NCBI GenBank assembly: GCA_021793405.1
Contig: JAJYSV010000009.1
Location: forward strand, 30,184 to 94,183
Length of the DNA stretch: 64,000 nucleotides
DNA from: Acidobacteriota bacterium
Lineage (GTDB): Bacteria > Acidobacteriota > Terriglobia > Terriglobales > Acidobacteriaceae
Direction: 5' to 3'
The first letter of the stretch is position 1. Every line of letters starts with the position of its first letter. Positions 1 through 12,059 of the stretch are shown piece after piece. The position numbers and the translations under genes were made by a program. Below the pieces are notes generated by a model. The model did not search any database and was not told where the DNA came from. It worked only from the letters and a program-made list of their open reading frames with translations.

Positions 1-333
1 CAACTCGAACAGGCGCGCGCGCAACTGAACAACCTGGAAGGTCAGATCCGGGCCGACGTCAAGGATGCGATTCTGGATATTGAGGCGTCGGAAAAACTGG
101 TCAGCGTGGCGCGCAGTAATGTCGACTTGGCAAGTGAAACTTTGAAAGAAGCGCAGGACCGCTTTCAGGCAGGTGTTTCGGACAATCTAGCGGTGTCACA
201 AGCGCAGTCTTCCGTCGCACAAGCCAACGATCAATACGTTAGTAGCCTGTATCAATTGAATGTGGCGAAGCTCTCATTGGCGCGCGCTGTCGGCGTAGCG
301 AGGTCCCAGTACAAGACATATCTCGGAGGATAA
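1..333 (+). CDS. TolC-family outer-membrane efflux protein, C-terminal part
   Basis: This reading frame is open from the first base and ends at a TAA, so only the last 110 codons are inside the window. The residues form long amphipathic helices rich in Ala, Gln and Ser, with the pattern E-A-Q-D-R-F-Q-A-G followed by a second helix ending in L-A-R-A-V-G. That is the usual end of the last coiled-coil repeat in TolC/OEP channels. These proteins form the trimeric exit duct of tripartite efflux pumps or type I secretion systems. The stop lies five bases before the GTG of an HlyD/EmrA adaptor, so the two are almost surely one operon. The exact subfamily cannot be told from the fragment. Confidence 0.85.
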   Translation, partial: QLEQARAQLNNLEGQIRADVKDAILDIEASEKLVSVARSNVDLASETLKEAQDRFQAGVSDNLAVSQAQSSVAQANDQYVSSLYQLNVAKLSLARAVGVARSQYKTYLGG

Positions 334-338
334 TAATC

Positions 339-1676
339 GTGGCGGAATCGAGACCCGAAGAAACCAGGCAGGCCGACTCGGCCAATGTTCGAGCGGAAGA
401 CAATCAGCGGCGTCAGGACGGTTCCCAACTCCGCTCCGGCCAGTCCTCGGATAACGGCGGGCAAAAAAATTCCTCACCGGATGAGACAGAGCTGTATCAT
501 GCTGAGCCGCCCATGCGTAAGCGGTTCTTCATTATCGGAGCCATTGTTCTGGTTGTGATTGGCGTGGCGCTGTACTGGTGGCACTCCACCTATTACGAGA
601 GCACCGATGATGCGCAGGTCGACGGCAATCTGGTGCAGATCAGCGCTCGCGTGAAGGGCTACATATCCCAAGTCAACGTGGAGGATAATTCGCAGGTAGA
701 AAAAGGGCAGGTACTTGTGGAGATCGACCCCCGCGATGCGCAGGCTGCGCTCGACCAGGGAGAGGCGGCGTTGGCGACGGCGAAAGCGAATTATGAAGCT
801 GCCTTGGTGAGCGTCCCGATAACGACGACCTCCACCGGGGCAACATTGAGTTCCGCTGGAGCGGATGTCAGGGCCGCATTGGCGACGATTGCGCAGTCAG
901 AAAAACAATTGGATGCGGCGCAGGCGCAGGTCCTATCCGCGGAAGCGGACAACACCAAAGCGCAACTCGACCTTGAGCGTTACACGCCGCTGGTGCAGCG
1001 GGATGTTGTTTCACGGCAGCAATATGATGCCGTCGTGGCTACGGCGGCCAGCAAGAAGGCGCAGCTTACCGCTGCCCAGGCGAATCTGCAGGGCGCGCGC
1101 GCGCAAGTGCAGGTTGCCAACGATCGGCTGGCGTCCGCGCGGGCCAGCTATAATTCCGCCGGAACCGGTCCGCAGCAGGTGGCAGCACAGCGGGCCAAGG
1201 CCGACGCGGCCGCTGCCCAGGTACAGGAGGCGGAAGCGGCCTTGGAAACCGATCGCCTGAACCTGAGTTATACAAAAATAATCGCGCCCGACTCCGGCAT
1301 CGTGAATCAGAAGACGGTACAGGTAGGTCAAAACGTGAGCGCCGGCCAAACCTTGATGACGCTGATTCCGCTCACCAACATATGGATTACTGCAAATTTC
1401 AAGGAAACCCAGCTGGACCACATGCGAATTGGGCAGGTGGCGACGTTTACCGTCGATGCGTACGGTGGCCGTAAATACGATGCGAAAGTCACAGGGATTG
1501 GCGGAGCAACAGGATCCATGTTGAGCCTGTTTCCTCCAGAAAACGCAACCGGAAATTACGTCAAGGTGGTGCAGCGCATTCCGGTACGCCTGGATCTTAC
1601 CAATCCCAAAGAGAACAGCGACCATCTGCTTCGTCCCGGCATGTCGGTAGAACCCGTCATTCGTGTGAAGAACTAG
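339..1676 (+). CDS. HlyD/EmrA-family membrane fusion protein of an efflux pump
   Basis: A 445-residue periplasmic adaptor that would link an inner-membrane pump to the TolC-type channel encoded just upstream. Residues 1-58 are a hydrophilic cytoplasmic tail. Residues 63-81 form the single membrane anchor. It is followed by the typical Y-E-S-T-D-D-A-Q-V-D-G biotinyl/lipoyl start, a long Ala/Gln-rich coiled coil (about 135-300), the second lipoyl half (I-I-A-P-D-S-G-I-V) and a beta-barrel domain. The start is GTG at 339 with TCGGAGGA immediately upstream. The long N-terminal tail and single anchor match EmrA more than RND adaptors, which are lipoproteins. No MFS pump gene follows; the next gene is convergent, so the pump must lie upstream of the window or elsewhere. 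Confidence 0.9.
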   Translation: MAESRPEETRQADSANVRAEDNQRRQDGSQLRSGQSSDNGGQKNSSPDETELYHAEPPMRKRFFIIGAIVLVVIGVALYWWHSTYYESTDDAQVDGNLVQISARVKGYISQVNVEDNSQVEKGQVLVEIDPRDAQAALDQGEAALATAKANYEAALVSVPITTTSTGATLSSAGADVRAALATIAQSEKQLDAAQAQVLSAEADNTKAQLDLERYTPLVQRDVVSRQQYDAVVATAASKKAQLTAAQANLQGARAQVQVANDRLASARASYNSAGTGPQQVAAQRAKADAAAAQVQEAEAALETDRLNLSYTKIIAPDSGIVNQKTVQVGQNVSAGQTLMTLIPLTNIWITANFKETQLDHMRIGQVATFTVDAYGGRKYDAKVTGIGGATGSMLSLFPPENATGNYVKVVQRIPVRLDLTNPKENSDHLLRPGMSVEPVIRVKN

Positions 1677-1749
1677 ATTGATGTCATGGACGAATCGGAC
1701 TCGCACGAGAGTTTTGACTATTGGTGTAGATCGAAGCGGTGATGTTGGC

Positions 1750-1775
1750 GCAGCTTTTCCGTCAAGAAAAGCTGC
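1750..1775. terminator. Perfect 10-bp hairpin between convergent genes
   Basis: GCAGCTTTTC and GAAAAGCTGC pair perfectly around a 6-base loop (1760-1765), about 75 bases after the adaptor stop and 90 bases beyond the tadA stop on the other strand. The position suits a shared transcription end. Neither side has a clear T-run outside the stem, so a factor-independent terminator is likely but not certain. Confidence 0.5.
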
Positions 1776-1864
1776 TCTCACTTGAACGTCGAGAGGTCAC
1801 AGTAATAGTGAAATTTCTCTCGAGCAGTGCTTCTGTTGATATCGCAAAGCTGCTGACTGTGCTT

Positions 1865-5508
<3,644 letters not shown>

Positions 5509-5920
5509 GGGCACATCGACAATCGTGAACGAATTCGATTTCCGTCTAGTGAAGGCTGGACACAAGTCCAGCACATACACATGGCGGACTCTTCCTATTG
5601 GAACAGAAAAGTGCCGCAATGTACGGAATTTATTGCGAGGGACGAGAATCGTAAGGGTGCACTGTTCCATTTTGATTTTTGGCGCAACGCCGCCGGCATC
5701 GTAAATGGCAAGGTTTCAGGGGAGAAGGCAAGCTGGGGTGGAGAGGGCGACGCTGCTATTTTTATTGCCCAGGGAAGCAGATCAGCCAAGAATTTTGATC
5801 ATGTCCGTGTGCCTTTCGAGTTCATAAAATCGCCCCAACTGCTATGGCATCGCAGCCTTGACGCCTGCCCCCACGATGGGCCATAGTATCTCTACACGGG
5901 AAAGGAGGGCGATCCAGAGA
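5509..5920. other. Gene-poor stretch upstream of the LOV/EAL gene
   Basis: No convincing coding region. The bases next to 5508 are the leader of the minus-strand LOV/EAL gene, or its extended N-terminus if translation starts further up. Open frames on both strands here lack ribosome-binding sites and domain character. I see no tRNA and no known riboswitch core. Confidence 0.5.
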
Positions 5921-5974
5921 ATGAAAAACATTGAAGGAAGTTGTAGCACAATACGTGAGGTGACTGGGGCTTAG
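5921..5974 (+). CDS. Possible 17-residue leader peptide or small ORF
   Basis: ATG at 5921 follows AAGGAGG (5902-5908) by 12 bases and is read for 17 codons to a TAG. The peptide begins M-K-N-I-E-G-S-C-S. A strong hairpin terminator lies about 90 bases downstream (6064-6105). The ribosome-binding site is the best in this gene-poor stretch, but its spacing is long and the peptide resembles nothing I know. It may be an attenuation-type leader, the coding part of a small RNA, or chance. Confidence 0.25.
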   Translation: MKNIEGSCSTIREVTGA

Positions 5975-6063
5975 GCGTCCATCGCCAGTCCTGACGGCAA
6001 GCACGATCATCGTCGAGGCCCATTTGCGGGGATGCCTCCGGTCAATCTAACCACTCACCGGCC

Positions 6064-6105
6064 ATGGCCCAGTGTCGTATTGAGGACATTGGGCCATTGG
6101 TTTTT
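6064..6105 (+). terminator. Intrinsic terminator upstream of thiG
   Basis: A 13-bp stem (6064-6076 with 6085-6097, one G-T pair) closes an 8-base loop and is followed by GGTTTTT. On the plus strand this is a standard factor-independent terminator. It ends 108 bases before thiG, so it should stop transcripts started in 5700-6060, or act as a switch in a longer thiG leader. I could not find the conserved CTGAGA element or the other parts of a TPP riboswitch upstream. Confidence 0.75.
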
Positions 6106-6175
6106 ATGGACGGTACTGGATTCCCGCATGGCTTGGAGCTGGCTGCAAACGCGCCAACAAACGGGGAGTGATGCA

Positions 6176-6206
6176 TCGACACGGTGAGCCAGCCGAGCAC
6201 TACAAT
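6176..6206 (+). promoter_or_regulatory. Putative promoter for a leaderless thiG transcript
   Basis: TCGACA (6176-6181) and TACAAT (6201-6206) are separated by 19 bases and match sigma-70 -35/-10 elements well. Transcription would begin about seven bases after the -10 box, which is the A of the thiG ATG at 6213. The ATG has no Shine-Dalgarno sequence, which fits a leaderless mRNA. This is inferred from sequence only. Confidence 0.4.
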
Positions 6207-6212
6207 ACAAAC

Positions 6213-6983
6213 ATGGACACACTGGTCATTGCCGGAAAAGCCTTCCAATCGCGACTGATCGTCGGCACGGGGAAGTATAAAGACGGAGCGGAGACGCAAC
6301 GGGCTATTGAGGCCTCTGGCGCCGAAATGGTTACGGTCGCGGTGCGGCGTGTGAACCTGGATCGTAGCAAGGAAAGTCTGCTGGATTTCATCGATCCACG
6401 ACGCTATTTCCTGCTGCCGAATACCGCCGGATGCTATACGGCGGAAGAGGCCATTCGGGCGGCGCGGCTGGGCCGGGAAGTTGGACTGTCCGATTGGGTC
6501 AAGATTGAAGTCATCGGCGATCAAGCCACGCTTTATCCGGACGTGCTGGCGACCGTGGAGGCGACCCGGGTACTGGTAAAGGAAGGCTTTACTGTTTTGC
6601 CATATACATCTGATGATATTGTAGTTGCAAAACGTCTGGTTGACGCTGGGGCGGCCGCTGTGATGCCGTTGGGGGCACCCATTGGAAGCGGTCTTGGCAT
6701 ACAAAATGTAACTAGCTTGCGTATCCTTCGAGAGCTGATCACGGAAGTTCCGCTGATTGTGGATGCTGGAGTGGGAACGGCGTCGGATGCTGCGCTCGCC
6801 ATGGAACTGGGAGCCGATGCCGTGCTGATGAACTCCGGGATTGCCTGCGCTGACAATCCCGTGCTGATGGCGGAAGCGATGCAGCACGCCGTTCTGGCAG
6901 GTCGGCAGGCATATCTGGCTGGGCGCATGCCTCGCAAACTCTACGCGACCGCTTCGTCCCCACTGGAAGGCATCTCCCGCTAG
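6213..6983 (+). CDS. thiG: Thiazole synthase ThiG
   Basis: ThiG makes the thiazole phosphate moiety of thiamine from 1-deoxy-D-xylulose 5-phosphate, dehydroglycine and ThiS-thiocarboxylate, in the cytoplasm. From the ATG at 6213 the protein has 256 residues, the normal length. It begins M-D-T-L-V-I-A-G-K and carries the family's G-T-G-K-Y-K motif, the Schiff-base lysine (K97 in W-V-K-I-E-V), P-L-G-A-P-I-G-S-G and G-V-G-T-A-S-D-A. The frame continues 15 codons upstream to 6168 with no support. No thiS, thiF, thiE or thiH is nearby, so the gene is isolated from the pathway here. ruvC starts 25 bases downstream. Confidence 0.95.
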   Translation: MDTLVIAGKAFQSRLIVGTGKYKDGAETQRAIEASGAEMVTVAVRRVNLDRSKESLLDFIDPRRYFLLPNTAGCYTAEEAIRAARLGREVGLSDWVKIEVIGDQATLYPDVLATVEATRVLVKEGFTVLPYTSDDIVVAKRLVDAGAAAVMPLGAPIGSGLGIQNVTSLRILRELITEVPLIVDAGVGTASDAALAMELGADAVLMNSGIACADNPVLMAEAMQHAVLAGRQAYLAGRMPRKLYATASSPLEGISR

Positions 6984-7008
6984 AGCGAAACCGGTCTGAA
7001 AGCAAACG

Positions 7009-7536
7009 ATGCGGGTTTTGGGAATCGACTGTGGCACCGAGTGGACTGGCTACGGGCTGGTGGATAGCGGCCCGGTCGTCGAGTTACGGTCAATTGCGCA
7101 CGGCGCGATCCATCTTTCCAAACGCGATGGATTGCCACATCGGTTGACAATTGTGTTCAGTCGGCTGTTGGAATTGATCGGAGAATACCAGCCGGAAGTG
7201 GTCGCGGTGGAAGAGGTTTTTCACGCTGTCAACTCGCAGACCGCGCTGAAGCTGGGCCAGGTGCGCGGCGTCGTTCTGCTGGCGGCGGCAACCTGCAAGC
7301 TGGTGATCGCGGAATATTCGCCGCTGTCCGTGAAGTCCGCGGTTTGCGGCTATGGCAGGGCGGACAAAGAGCAGGTCCAGTTCATGGTGACACGACTATT
7401 GAAGCTAGCGGACCCGCCGAAACCCACGGATGCTTCCGACGCGCTGGCCGTCGCCATCTGTCATATCCATCATGCTCAGACCGAATTAGCTCAGGGAGCG
7501 TCTATTCCAGCGCCTTTGATCCGACGCAAAAAATAG
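7009..7536 (+). CDS. ruvC: Holliday junction endonuclease RuvC
   Basis: RuvC resolves four-way DNA junctions together with RuvAB at the end of homologous recombination. The 175-residue product has the expected RNase H-like fold landmarks: the first catalytic aspartate in L-G-I-D-C-G-T (D7), a glutamate in A-V-E-E-V-F, and the two C-terminal aspartates in T-D-A-S-D-A-L-A-V-A. Length and start (M-R-V-L-G-I-D) agree with the family. It follows thiG closely and may be co-transcribed with it. ruvA and ruvB are not in the window, so the ruv genes are not clustered here. Confidence 0.95.
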   Translation: MRVLGIDCGTEWTGYGLVDSGPVVELRSIAHGAIHLSKRDGLPHRLTIVFSRLLELIGEYQPEVVAVEEVFHAVNSQTALKLGQVRGVVLLAAATCKLVIAEYSPLSVKSAVCGYGRADKEQVQFMVTRLLKLADPPKPTDASDALAVAICHIHHAQTELAQGASIPAPLIRRKK

Positions 7537-7597
7537 TGATCGGGCCGCAACTAAAATATATAAGGCGTGTTCCAATAATGTTGGCAAGGAGTGCGCC

Positions 7598-9619
7598 ATG
7601 TTGAAGCTTCAAAGGGAATGCTATCGCCAGCGGTCAGGTGTATCAGCAATGGAAATTCACCCCATGTTTTCGCCCAGGCAGATGACAGGGTGGGGAATCT
7701 TGGCAATGGCGGCCAGCTTTATGCTGTCCACGCTGAGCGTCCATGCCATGACGGCTGCCGCGAGCGATACCGCGTCGACACCGACGTCCAACCAGACGCA
7801 GGCGCCCAGTTCGACTGCTCCCGGAACGGTCACGGAAGCCCCGGCTGCCGTCCGCGTCGTCCGCCTGAGCGATGTGGAAGGCACGGTGCGGATTCTGCGA
7901 GACAAGCAGACGGAGTTTTCGCAAGCCATGATGAACATGCCCCTGGCCCAGGGGACGAGTATTCAAACAGGCGCGGACGGTCGAGCGGAGATCGAATTTG
8001 AAGACGGCAGCGTCGCCAGGATTACGCCTAATAGTTCGCTGAATCTCGAAAAGCTGGCCACTTCGCCGAGCGGAGCGCTGGAGACCACCGTGGAACAGTC
8101 GTCCGGCTTGGTCTACTACGAGTTGCGCAACGACGCCCAGACCTCCTATACAGTGGGTTTTGACCAACGCACGGTCATGCCGACGGTCAACAGCACATTT
8201 CGCCTGAACCTCGCGGCCACGCCCGCTGAGGTGGCGGTCATTGACGGAGGCGTCCAGGTCCATGGCGCATCCAATGGCTACCTGGCGGAAGTCCGGCAAA
8301 ATCAGACGATCCAATTCAAGCCTTCCAACGGCTCAAATTACACAATCGCGCAGGGTATCGTTCCGAACGGGTTTGATGATTGGAACGATCAGCGGGATGA
8401 AGAAGCGGCGAAGGAAGCCGCCAAGCAGACGCCAGCCCGCGTGCAGCAGGGAGCTGGCAGCATCATGGACAATGGGGTTGGCTATGGTTGGGGCGATCTG
8501 GATACATACGGAAGCTGGTATCCCTTGCCAGGTTATGGAATGATGTGGCAGCCCAATGGAGCCGGACCTGGTTTTGATCCGTATGGTTTTGGCGCCTGGG
8601 CGGACATGGGCGGGCTTGGAGTTGGTTGGATTTCAGGGTATCCCTGGGGATGGCTGCCGTTTCAGTACGGCATGTGGTCCTACATCGGTGGCTTCGGCTG
8701 GGGATGGATGCCTGGGGCATACGGCATGGGGATGGGCATGGGCATGGGCGGCTATGGCTATGGCGGGTATGGCGGCTACGGTTACGGCGGCTATTATGGC
8801 CGCTACGGTAATATCACCCAGCGTCATCCCTATACGAATGTTTATCGAGGGCCTGCCGGGTACCATGCTCCGGCCCCACCAGCTACCTTGCGGGCAGGGA
8901 CGGCCATGCGAGGCGGAGCGCCAGCAGTAAATATGGTTCGCGTGGGGAATTCCGCTTTAGCCTCCCGCCAGATCGTCGCCAGCCGGGGAAACGCTGCCCG
9001 CACCGTGAACTTCAACGGCGCAAAGATTGCTCCCCTCCATTCCAGCATGAGAGGGGTTACCGTGCCGACTCGCAACGCTGCGCTGTATAACAACTACTCG
9101 GCTCGCGCATTTCCAGGGGGCGTCCGCAATGCGCTGATGAGCCGCACCGGCAATTTGGGGAGTGGCCGATTGGGTGGATCGACACGGCCCGGTAATTTTC
9201 GAAATCAGGGTAGCCGATCGATCGGCAGCTTTCATGGATCTTCGATGGGAGCGCGGGAAGGCGGGGCGCGCAGCACGGGCGGACGGCCCTTTGCAGGCCG
9301 ATCTTTCGGAGCTGCCAACCGTCAATTCGGCGGTGTAAATCGATCTTTCGGAGCTGCGAATCGCGCGTTCGGCGGTGCAAATCGCGGAGCGTTCGGGAGT
9401 TCAAATGCTTTTGGACAACATACGGTCTTCGGATCGCACGGAAGCTTTGGAGGAGTACATTCCTCCTTTCAGGGCGGCAACGGATTCCGCGGAGGCAGTA
9501 TGGGAGGCGGGTTCCACGGCGGTGGGTTCAGCGGAAGTTCTGGTGGCGGGTTCCACGGCGGTGGGGGCGGAGGTGGTGGATTCCACGGTGGCGGTGGTGG
9601 TGGCCACGGCGGTCGCTAA
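7598..9619 (+). CDS. Secreted FecR-domain protein with glycine/tyrosine-rich C-terminal half
   Basis: A 673-residue exported protein. The ATG at 7598 has AAGGAG eight bases upstream. A hydrophobic export signal lies at about 29-50. A FecR-like beta domain follows at about 90-240 (D-V-E-G-T-V-R-I ... F-E-D-G-S-V-A-R-I-T). Residues 290-400 are rich in Tyr, Trp and Gly (Y-G-S-W-Y, G-W-G-W), resembling the DUF6600-type segment often paired with FecR. After that comes low-complexity sequence with repeats of the type S-F-G-A-A-N-R / F-G-G-A-N-R (about 567-605) and a Gly/His-rich tail. FecR domains elsewhere transmit signals to sigma factors, but no sigma/anti-sigma pair is adjacent and there is no cytoplasmic part. 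A structural or surface-associated role is more likely; function unknown. Confidence 0.75.
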   Translation: MLKLQRECYRQRSGVSAMEIHPMFSPRQMTGWGILAMAASFMLSTLSVHAMTAAASDTASTPTSNQTQAPSSTAPGTVTEAPAAVRVVRLSDVEGTVRILRDKQTEFSQAMMNMPLAQGTSIQTGADGRAEIEFEDGSVARITPNSSLNLEKLATSPSGALETTVEQSSGLVYYELRNDAQTSYTVGFDQRTVMPTVNSTFRLNLAATPAEVAVIDGGVQVHGASNGYLAEVRQNQTIQFKPSNGSNYTIAQGIVPNGFDDWNDQRDEEAAKEAAKQTPARVQQGAGSIMDNGVGYGWGDLDTYGSWYPLPGYGMMWQPNGAGPGFDPYGFGAWADMGGLGVGWISGYPWGWLPFQYGMWSYIGGFGWGWMPGAYGMGMGMGMGGYGYGGYGGYGYGGYYGRYGNITQRHPYTNVYRGPAGYHAPAPPATLRAGTAMRGGAPAVNMVRVGNSALASRQIVASRGNAARTVNFNGAKIAPLHSSMRGVTVPTRNAALYNNYSARAFPGGVRNALMSRTGNLGSGRLGGSTRPGNFRNQGSRSIGSFHGSSMGAREGGARSTGGRPFAGRSFGAANRQFGGVNRSFGAANRAFGGANRGAFGSSNAFGQHTVFGSHGSFGGVHSSFQGGNGFRGGSMGGGFHGGGFSGSSGGGFHGGGGGGGGFHGGGGGGHGGR

Positions 9620-9697
9620 AAATGCTCTCAGATTTAAAACCAAAAAACGGGCGAGTGACAAGTTTTCGTTTCATTTACTCGCTACTATGGATGTAGA

Positions 9698-10996
9698 TCA
9701 GAACAGACGCGTGACTGCGTCTATTGCGTTTGCTCCTGTAGAGGCAGATTCGCATTCGTTCAAGAGTGTTGGTTTATTGAGAAATCTAAGTTGACCTATT
9801 AACGTCCATGTGATGCACATATAGATCCCCCACATTGCGACCTTTCCAGGATCTGCATACTCCATCATCCAGCTATACAACCCGTCAGAGTCATTGTTAG
9901 GCCAAGCATGCGAAGGCTGGGGTATGGCGGCATTCAAATGCATCAGCGGTACCGTAAACAAAAATAATGCCAATATATACCTTCTGTTGAGCCCTCTTGT
10001 CGCTAATAGCATCATAGTCATGAGAAATGGAAACCCGCTCCATAGGATTCTATCCATATCGGAACCTGCCAGAAGACCAAAAGCCATGAATTCCAACGAA
10101 AATAGTCCTACAAGCCTGTATGAGTCTAGCTGCAATATCTGGTTCCATGTTCTTTTGAAGTAATAAAGCAGCGATAGCCCGAAAGCTCCAAATGCCATGA
10201 AGTACGAGACTACATATCGAACGAACGAAAGAGGATGTTTAAAGCGCTGATAGCCCAACGAGAGCATAGTGTAGAAAGAAGAGCCGGGAGCAATAATAAC
10301 GTAGTGTCTGATGTAATAGTTGATTGAGATGTCTATTAAAACGGATATTGAGACAATGAGCAACCGCTTTCTTTCTGTGGTCCTGCCTGATATCACTTTA
10401 AATAGCTCATACGCTAGGATTGCTATCAGGAACGCTAAAAACTGCTCTTTTATCATGCATGAAAAAATCGTTAGCAATGGTAGAAATATGTATTGGTTGC
10501 TTACGACCAAATACAAAAGCAATGCAAGCGCCAGCATCGCCAAGCTGTCGATCAGGAAGGGATAGAACGCTGCAAGGCGCGTGTAGGCAAGCGCGTTAAA
10601 GAGAAGCCATATCAATGCTAGCGAAGAAACAAATCTGTCAAAACCGATGTGTTTGACGAAAATAAAGTATAGAAGCCCACTCGTGGCTGATATCGAAAAA
10701 ATATGAAGGGTTTTAAAAGAACGAATAGGCGAGAATGAGAAATGTGCTGACAAAAAAGAGGCGAGAAAGGGCCCGAGTGGACGTTGATTGAACGGGAAGA
10801 GAGGGCTACTTTGTAAGTAGTTTGTAAAGATTCCATGTCTGAAATACTCAAACATTCCGAAGTATTGAGTCCCGTCCCAACCTTGGCCTCCGTTAAGTAG
10901 TATCATTGGCTGGAAATGGTCAAACAACAAGTAAACCAAAGCGCTAAAGAGCGACCATGTCATACTCTCGATATACAAATAGCGTGTGCGCGTCAT
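9698..10996 (-). CDS. AT-rich polytopic membrane protein of unknown function
   Basis: The 432-residue product is mostly hydrophobic, with roughly ten predicted membrane helices and no recognised catalytic motif. W-D-G-T-Q-Y near residue 40, in the first outside loop after helix one, recalls the acidic loop of GT-C type glycosyltransferases, and the overall topology would fit. This is weak evidence. Base composition is clearly richer in A/T than all neighbours, and codons such as ATA, TTA and AGA are frequent, which suggests recent transfer. It stands alone between the FecR gene (convergent) and rsmA (same strand, about 100 bases away). A second ATG at 10963 is an alternative start. Confidence 0.7.
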   Translation of the reverse strand: MTRTRYLYIESMTWSLFSALVYLLFDHFQPMILLNGGQGWDGTQYFGMFEYFRHGIFTNYLQSSPLFPFNQRPLGPFLASFLSAHFSFSPIRSFKTLHIFSISATSGLLYFIFVKHIGFDRFVSSLALIWLLFNALAYTRLAAFYPFLIDSLAMLALALLLYLVVSNQYIFLPLLTIFSCMIKEQFLAFLIAILAYELFKVISGRTTERKRLLIVSISVLIDISINYYIRHYVIIAPGSSFYTMLSLGYQRFKHPLSFVRYVVSYFMAFGAFGLSLLYYFKRTWNQILQLDSYRLVGLFSLEFMAFGLLAGSDMDRILWSGFPFLMTMMLLATRGLNRRYILALFLFTVPLMHLNAAIPQPSHAWPNNDSDGLYSWMMEYADPGKVAMWGIYMCITWTLIGQLRFLNKPTLLNECESASTGANAIDAVTRLF

Positions 10997-11095
10997 TCTT
11001 GCCCGTCCGTTAAAGGATTTCCGGCTGTGGATACAGTAGAAATACTAGCATTCCACGGGTTTGGTTCGCGTTGCACACGGACTATAACTCAACAT

Positions 11096-11905
11096 TCAGA
11101 CATTGAGCCGCTGAAAGATCAACCCCATCGACTCCAGTGAAACCGCTTCCGCACGGACTGCCGCGCTGAGGCCTGCCTCTTCCATGGCTGCCAATATCTC
11201 CGCTGTTTCTGCAATTCGCGCGTTCTTCAAGTTGTTCGCCAGGGTCTTTCGTTTCTGCCGGAAGCATTGCTGCAAAAACCTTAGAAATCCGGTGCGATCT
11301 ACTGCGAGCTCCTCAAATCGCGGGCGCATTTCGAGGCGCACCACGGCAGAGGTAACGCTTGGGGAGGGCGTGAATGCTTCGGGAGGCAGGGGAAACAGTT
11401 TCTCCACCCTCCCATGCATTTGCGCGGTTGCGGAGAGCAGTCCGTAGGCGCTGGTGCCGCAATGGGCGGCCAGGCGGTCCGCCACTTCCTCCTGCACCAT
11501 GACCACAGCCCGGGTGATGGACGCAGCCTGCGCGAATAGATGCAGCAGAATGTCGGACGTGATGTAGTAGGGCAGGTTGCCGACGACGACTAGAGGATCA
11601 TTACCAGACGAGCCTGACTTGCTCTGCACGGTCGCCAGATCGAGGCCTAGAATGTCCGCGTGTAGGATGGCGACATGCTCAGCGTGTTTCCATGTCTCCT
11701 TTAGGCGCGGGGCCAGAGCGCGATCCAGTTCGACGGCGATCAGATACCGTGCGCGTTTAGCGAGCAGGTCGGTGAGCGCGCCCCGTCCCGGTCCGATTTC
11801 CAGCACGGTGCTGGTGGAAATATCGCCGAGCGCTTCCACGATGCGTTGACGCGCACTCGGGTCGGTAAGGAAATTCTGCCCGAGTTTCGGTTTTTTCTGG
11901 GACAT
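11096..11905 (-). CDS. rsmA: 16S rRNA dimethyladenosine transferase RsmA/KsgA
   Basis: RsmA dimethylates A1518 and A1519 of 16S rRNA (E. coli numbering), a late step of small-subunit assembly. The 269-residue product opens with K-K-P-K-L-G-Q-N-F-L, has the SAM-binding motif V-L-E-I-G-P-G-R-G at 34-42, the acidic E-L-D motif, and the catalytic N-L-P-Y-Y-I motif. The C-terminal helical domain with Q-C-F-R-Q-K-R-K-T-L is also present. Length is normal. It is transcribed divergently from the glycogen-synthase-type gene. Confidence 0.95.
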   Translation of the reverse strand: MSQKKPKLGQNFLTDPSARQRIVEALGDISTSTVLEIGPGRGALTDLLAKRARYLIAVELDRALAPRLKETWKHAEHVAILHADILGLDLATVQSKSGSSGNDPLVVVGNLPYYITSDILLHLFAQAASITRAVVMVQEEVADRLAAHCGTSAYGLLSATAQMHGRVEKLFPLPPEAFTPSPSVTSAVVRLEMRPRFEELAVDRTGFLRFLQQCFRQKRKTLANNLKNARIAETAEILAAMEEAGLSAAVRAEAVSLESMGLIFQRLNV

Positions 11906-12059
11906 TGAGTAGAGAGCACTGCGTTGTGACTGCGGGGAATTTGGCCGGTTTGCGGCGCGTTCAACCTGTGACTAGAATAACGCTTCGCGGCATGCACTCG
12001 ACTGCCGCGAGACGTGTCATGGAATGAGCACGAAGTTTTACCACTTCAGGAGAAATGAT

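Noticed and set aside
1011..1781. Long open frame opposite the efflux adaptor
   Set aside because: It is a shadow of the HlyD-family gene: no ribosome-binding site, odd composition, no domain.
5509..5670. 54-codon N-terminal extension of the LOV/EAL protein
   Set aside because: The extra residues have no domain or signal character and no ribosome-binding site; the product from 5508 already begins well before the first domain.
5821..6212. TPP riboswitch in the thiG leader
   Set aside because: The conserved CTGAGA and the ACCUGAUCCGGGUAAU-like core are not present; only a terminator hairpin is seen.
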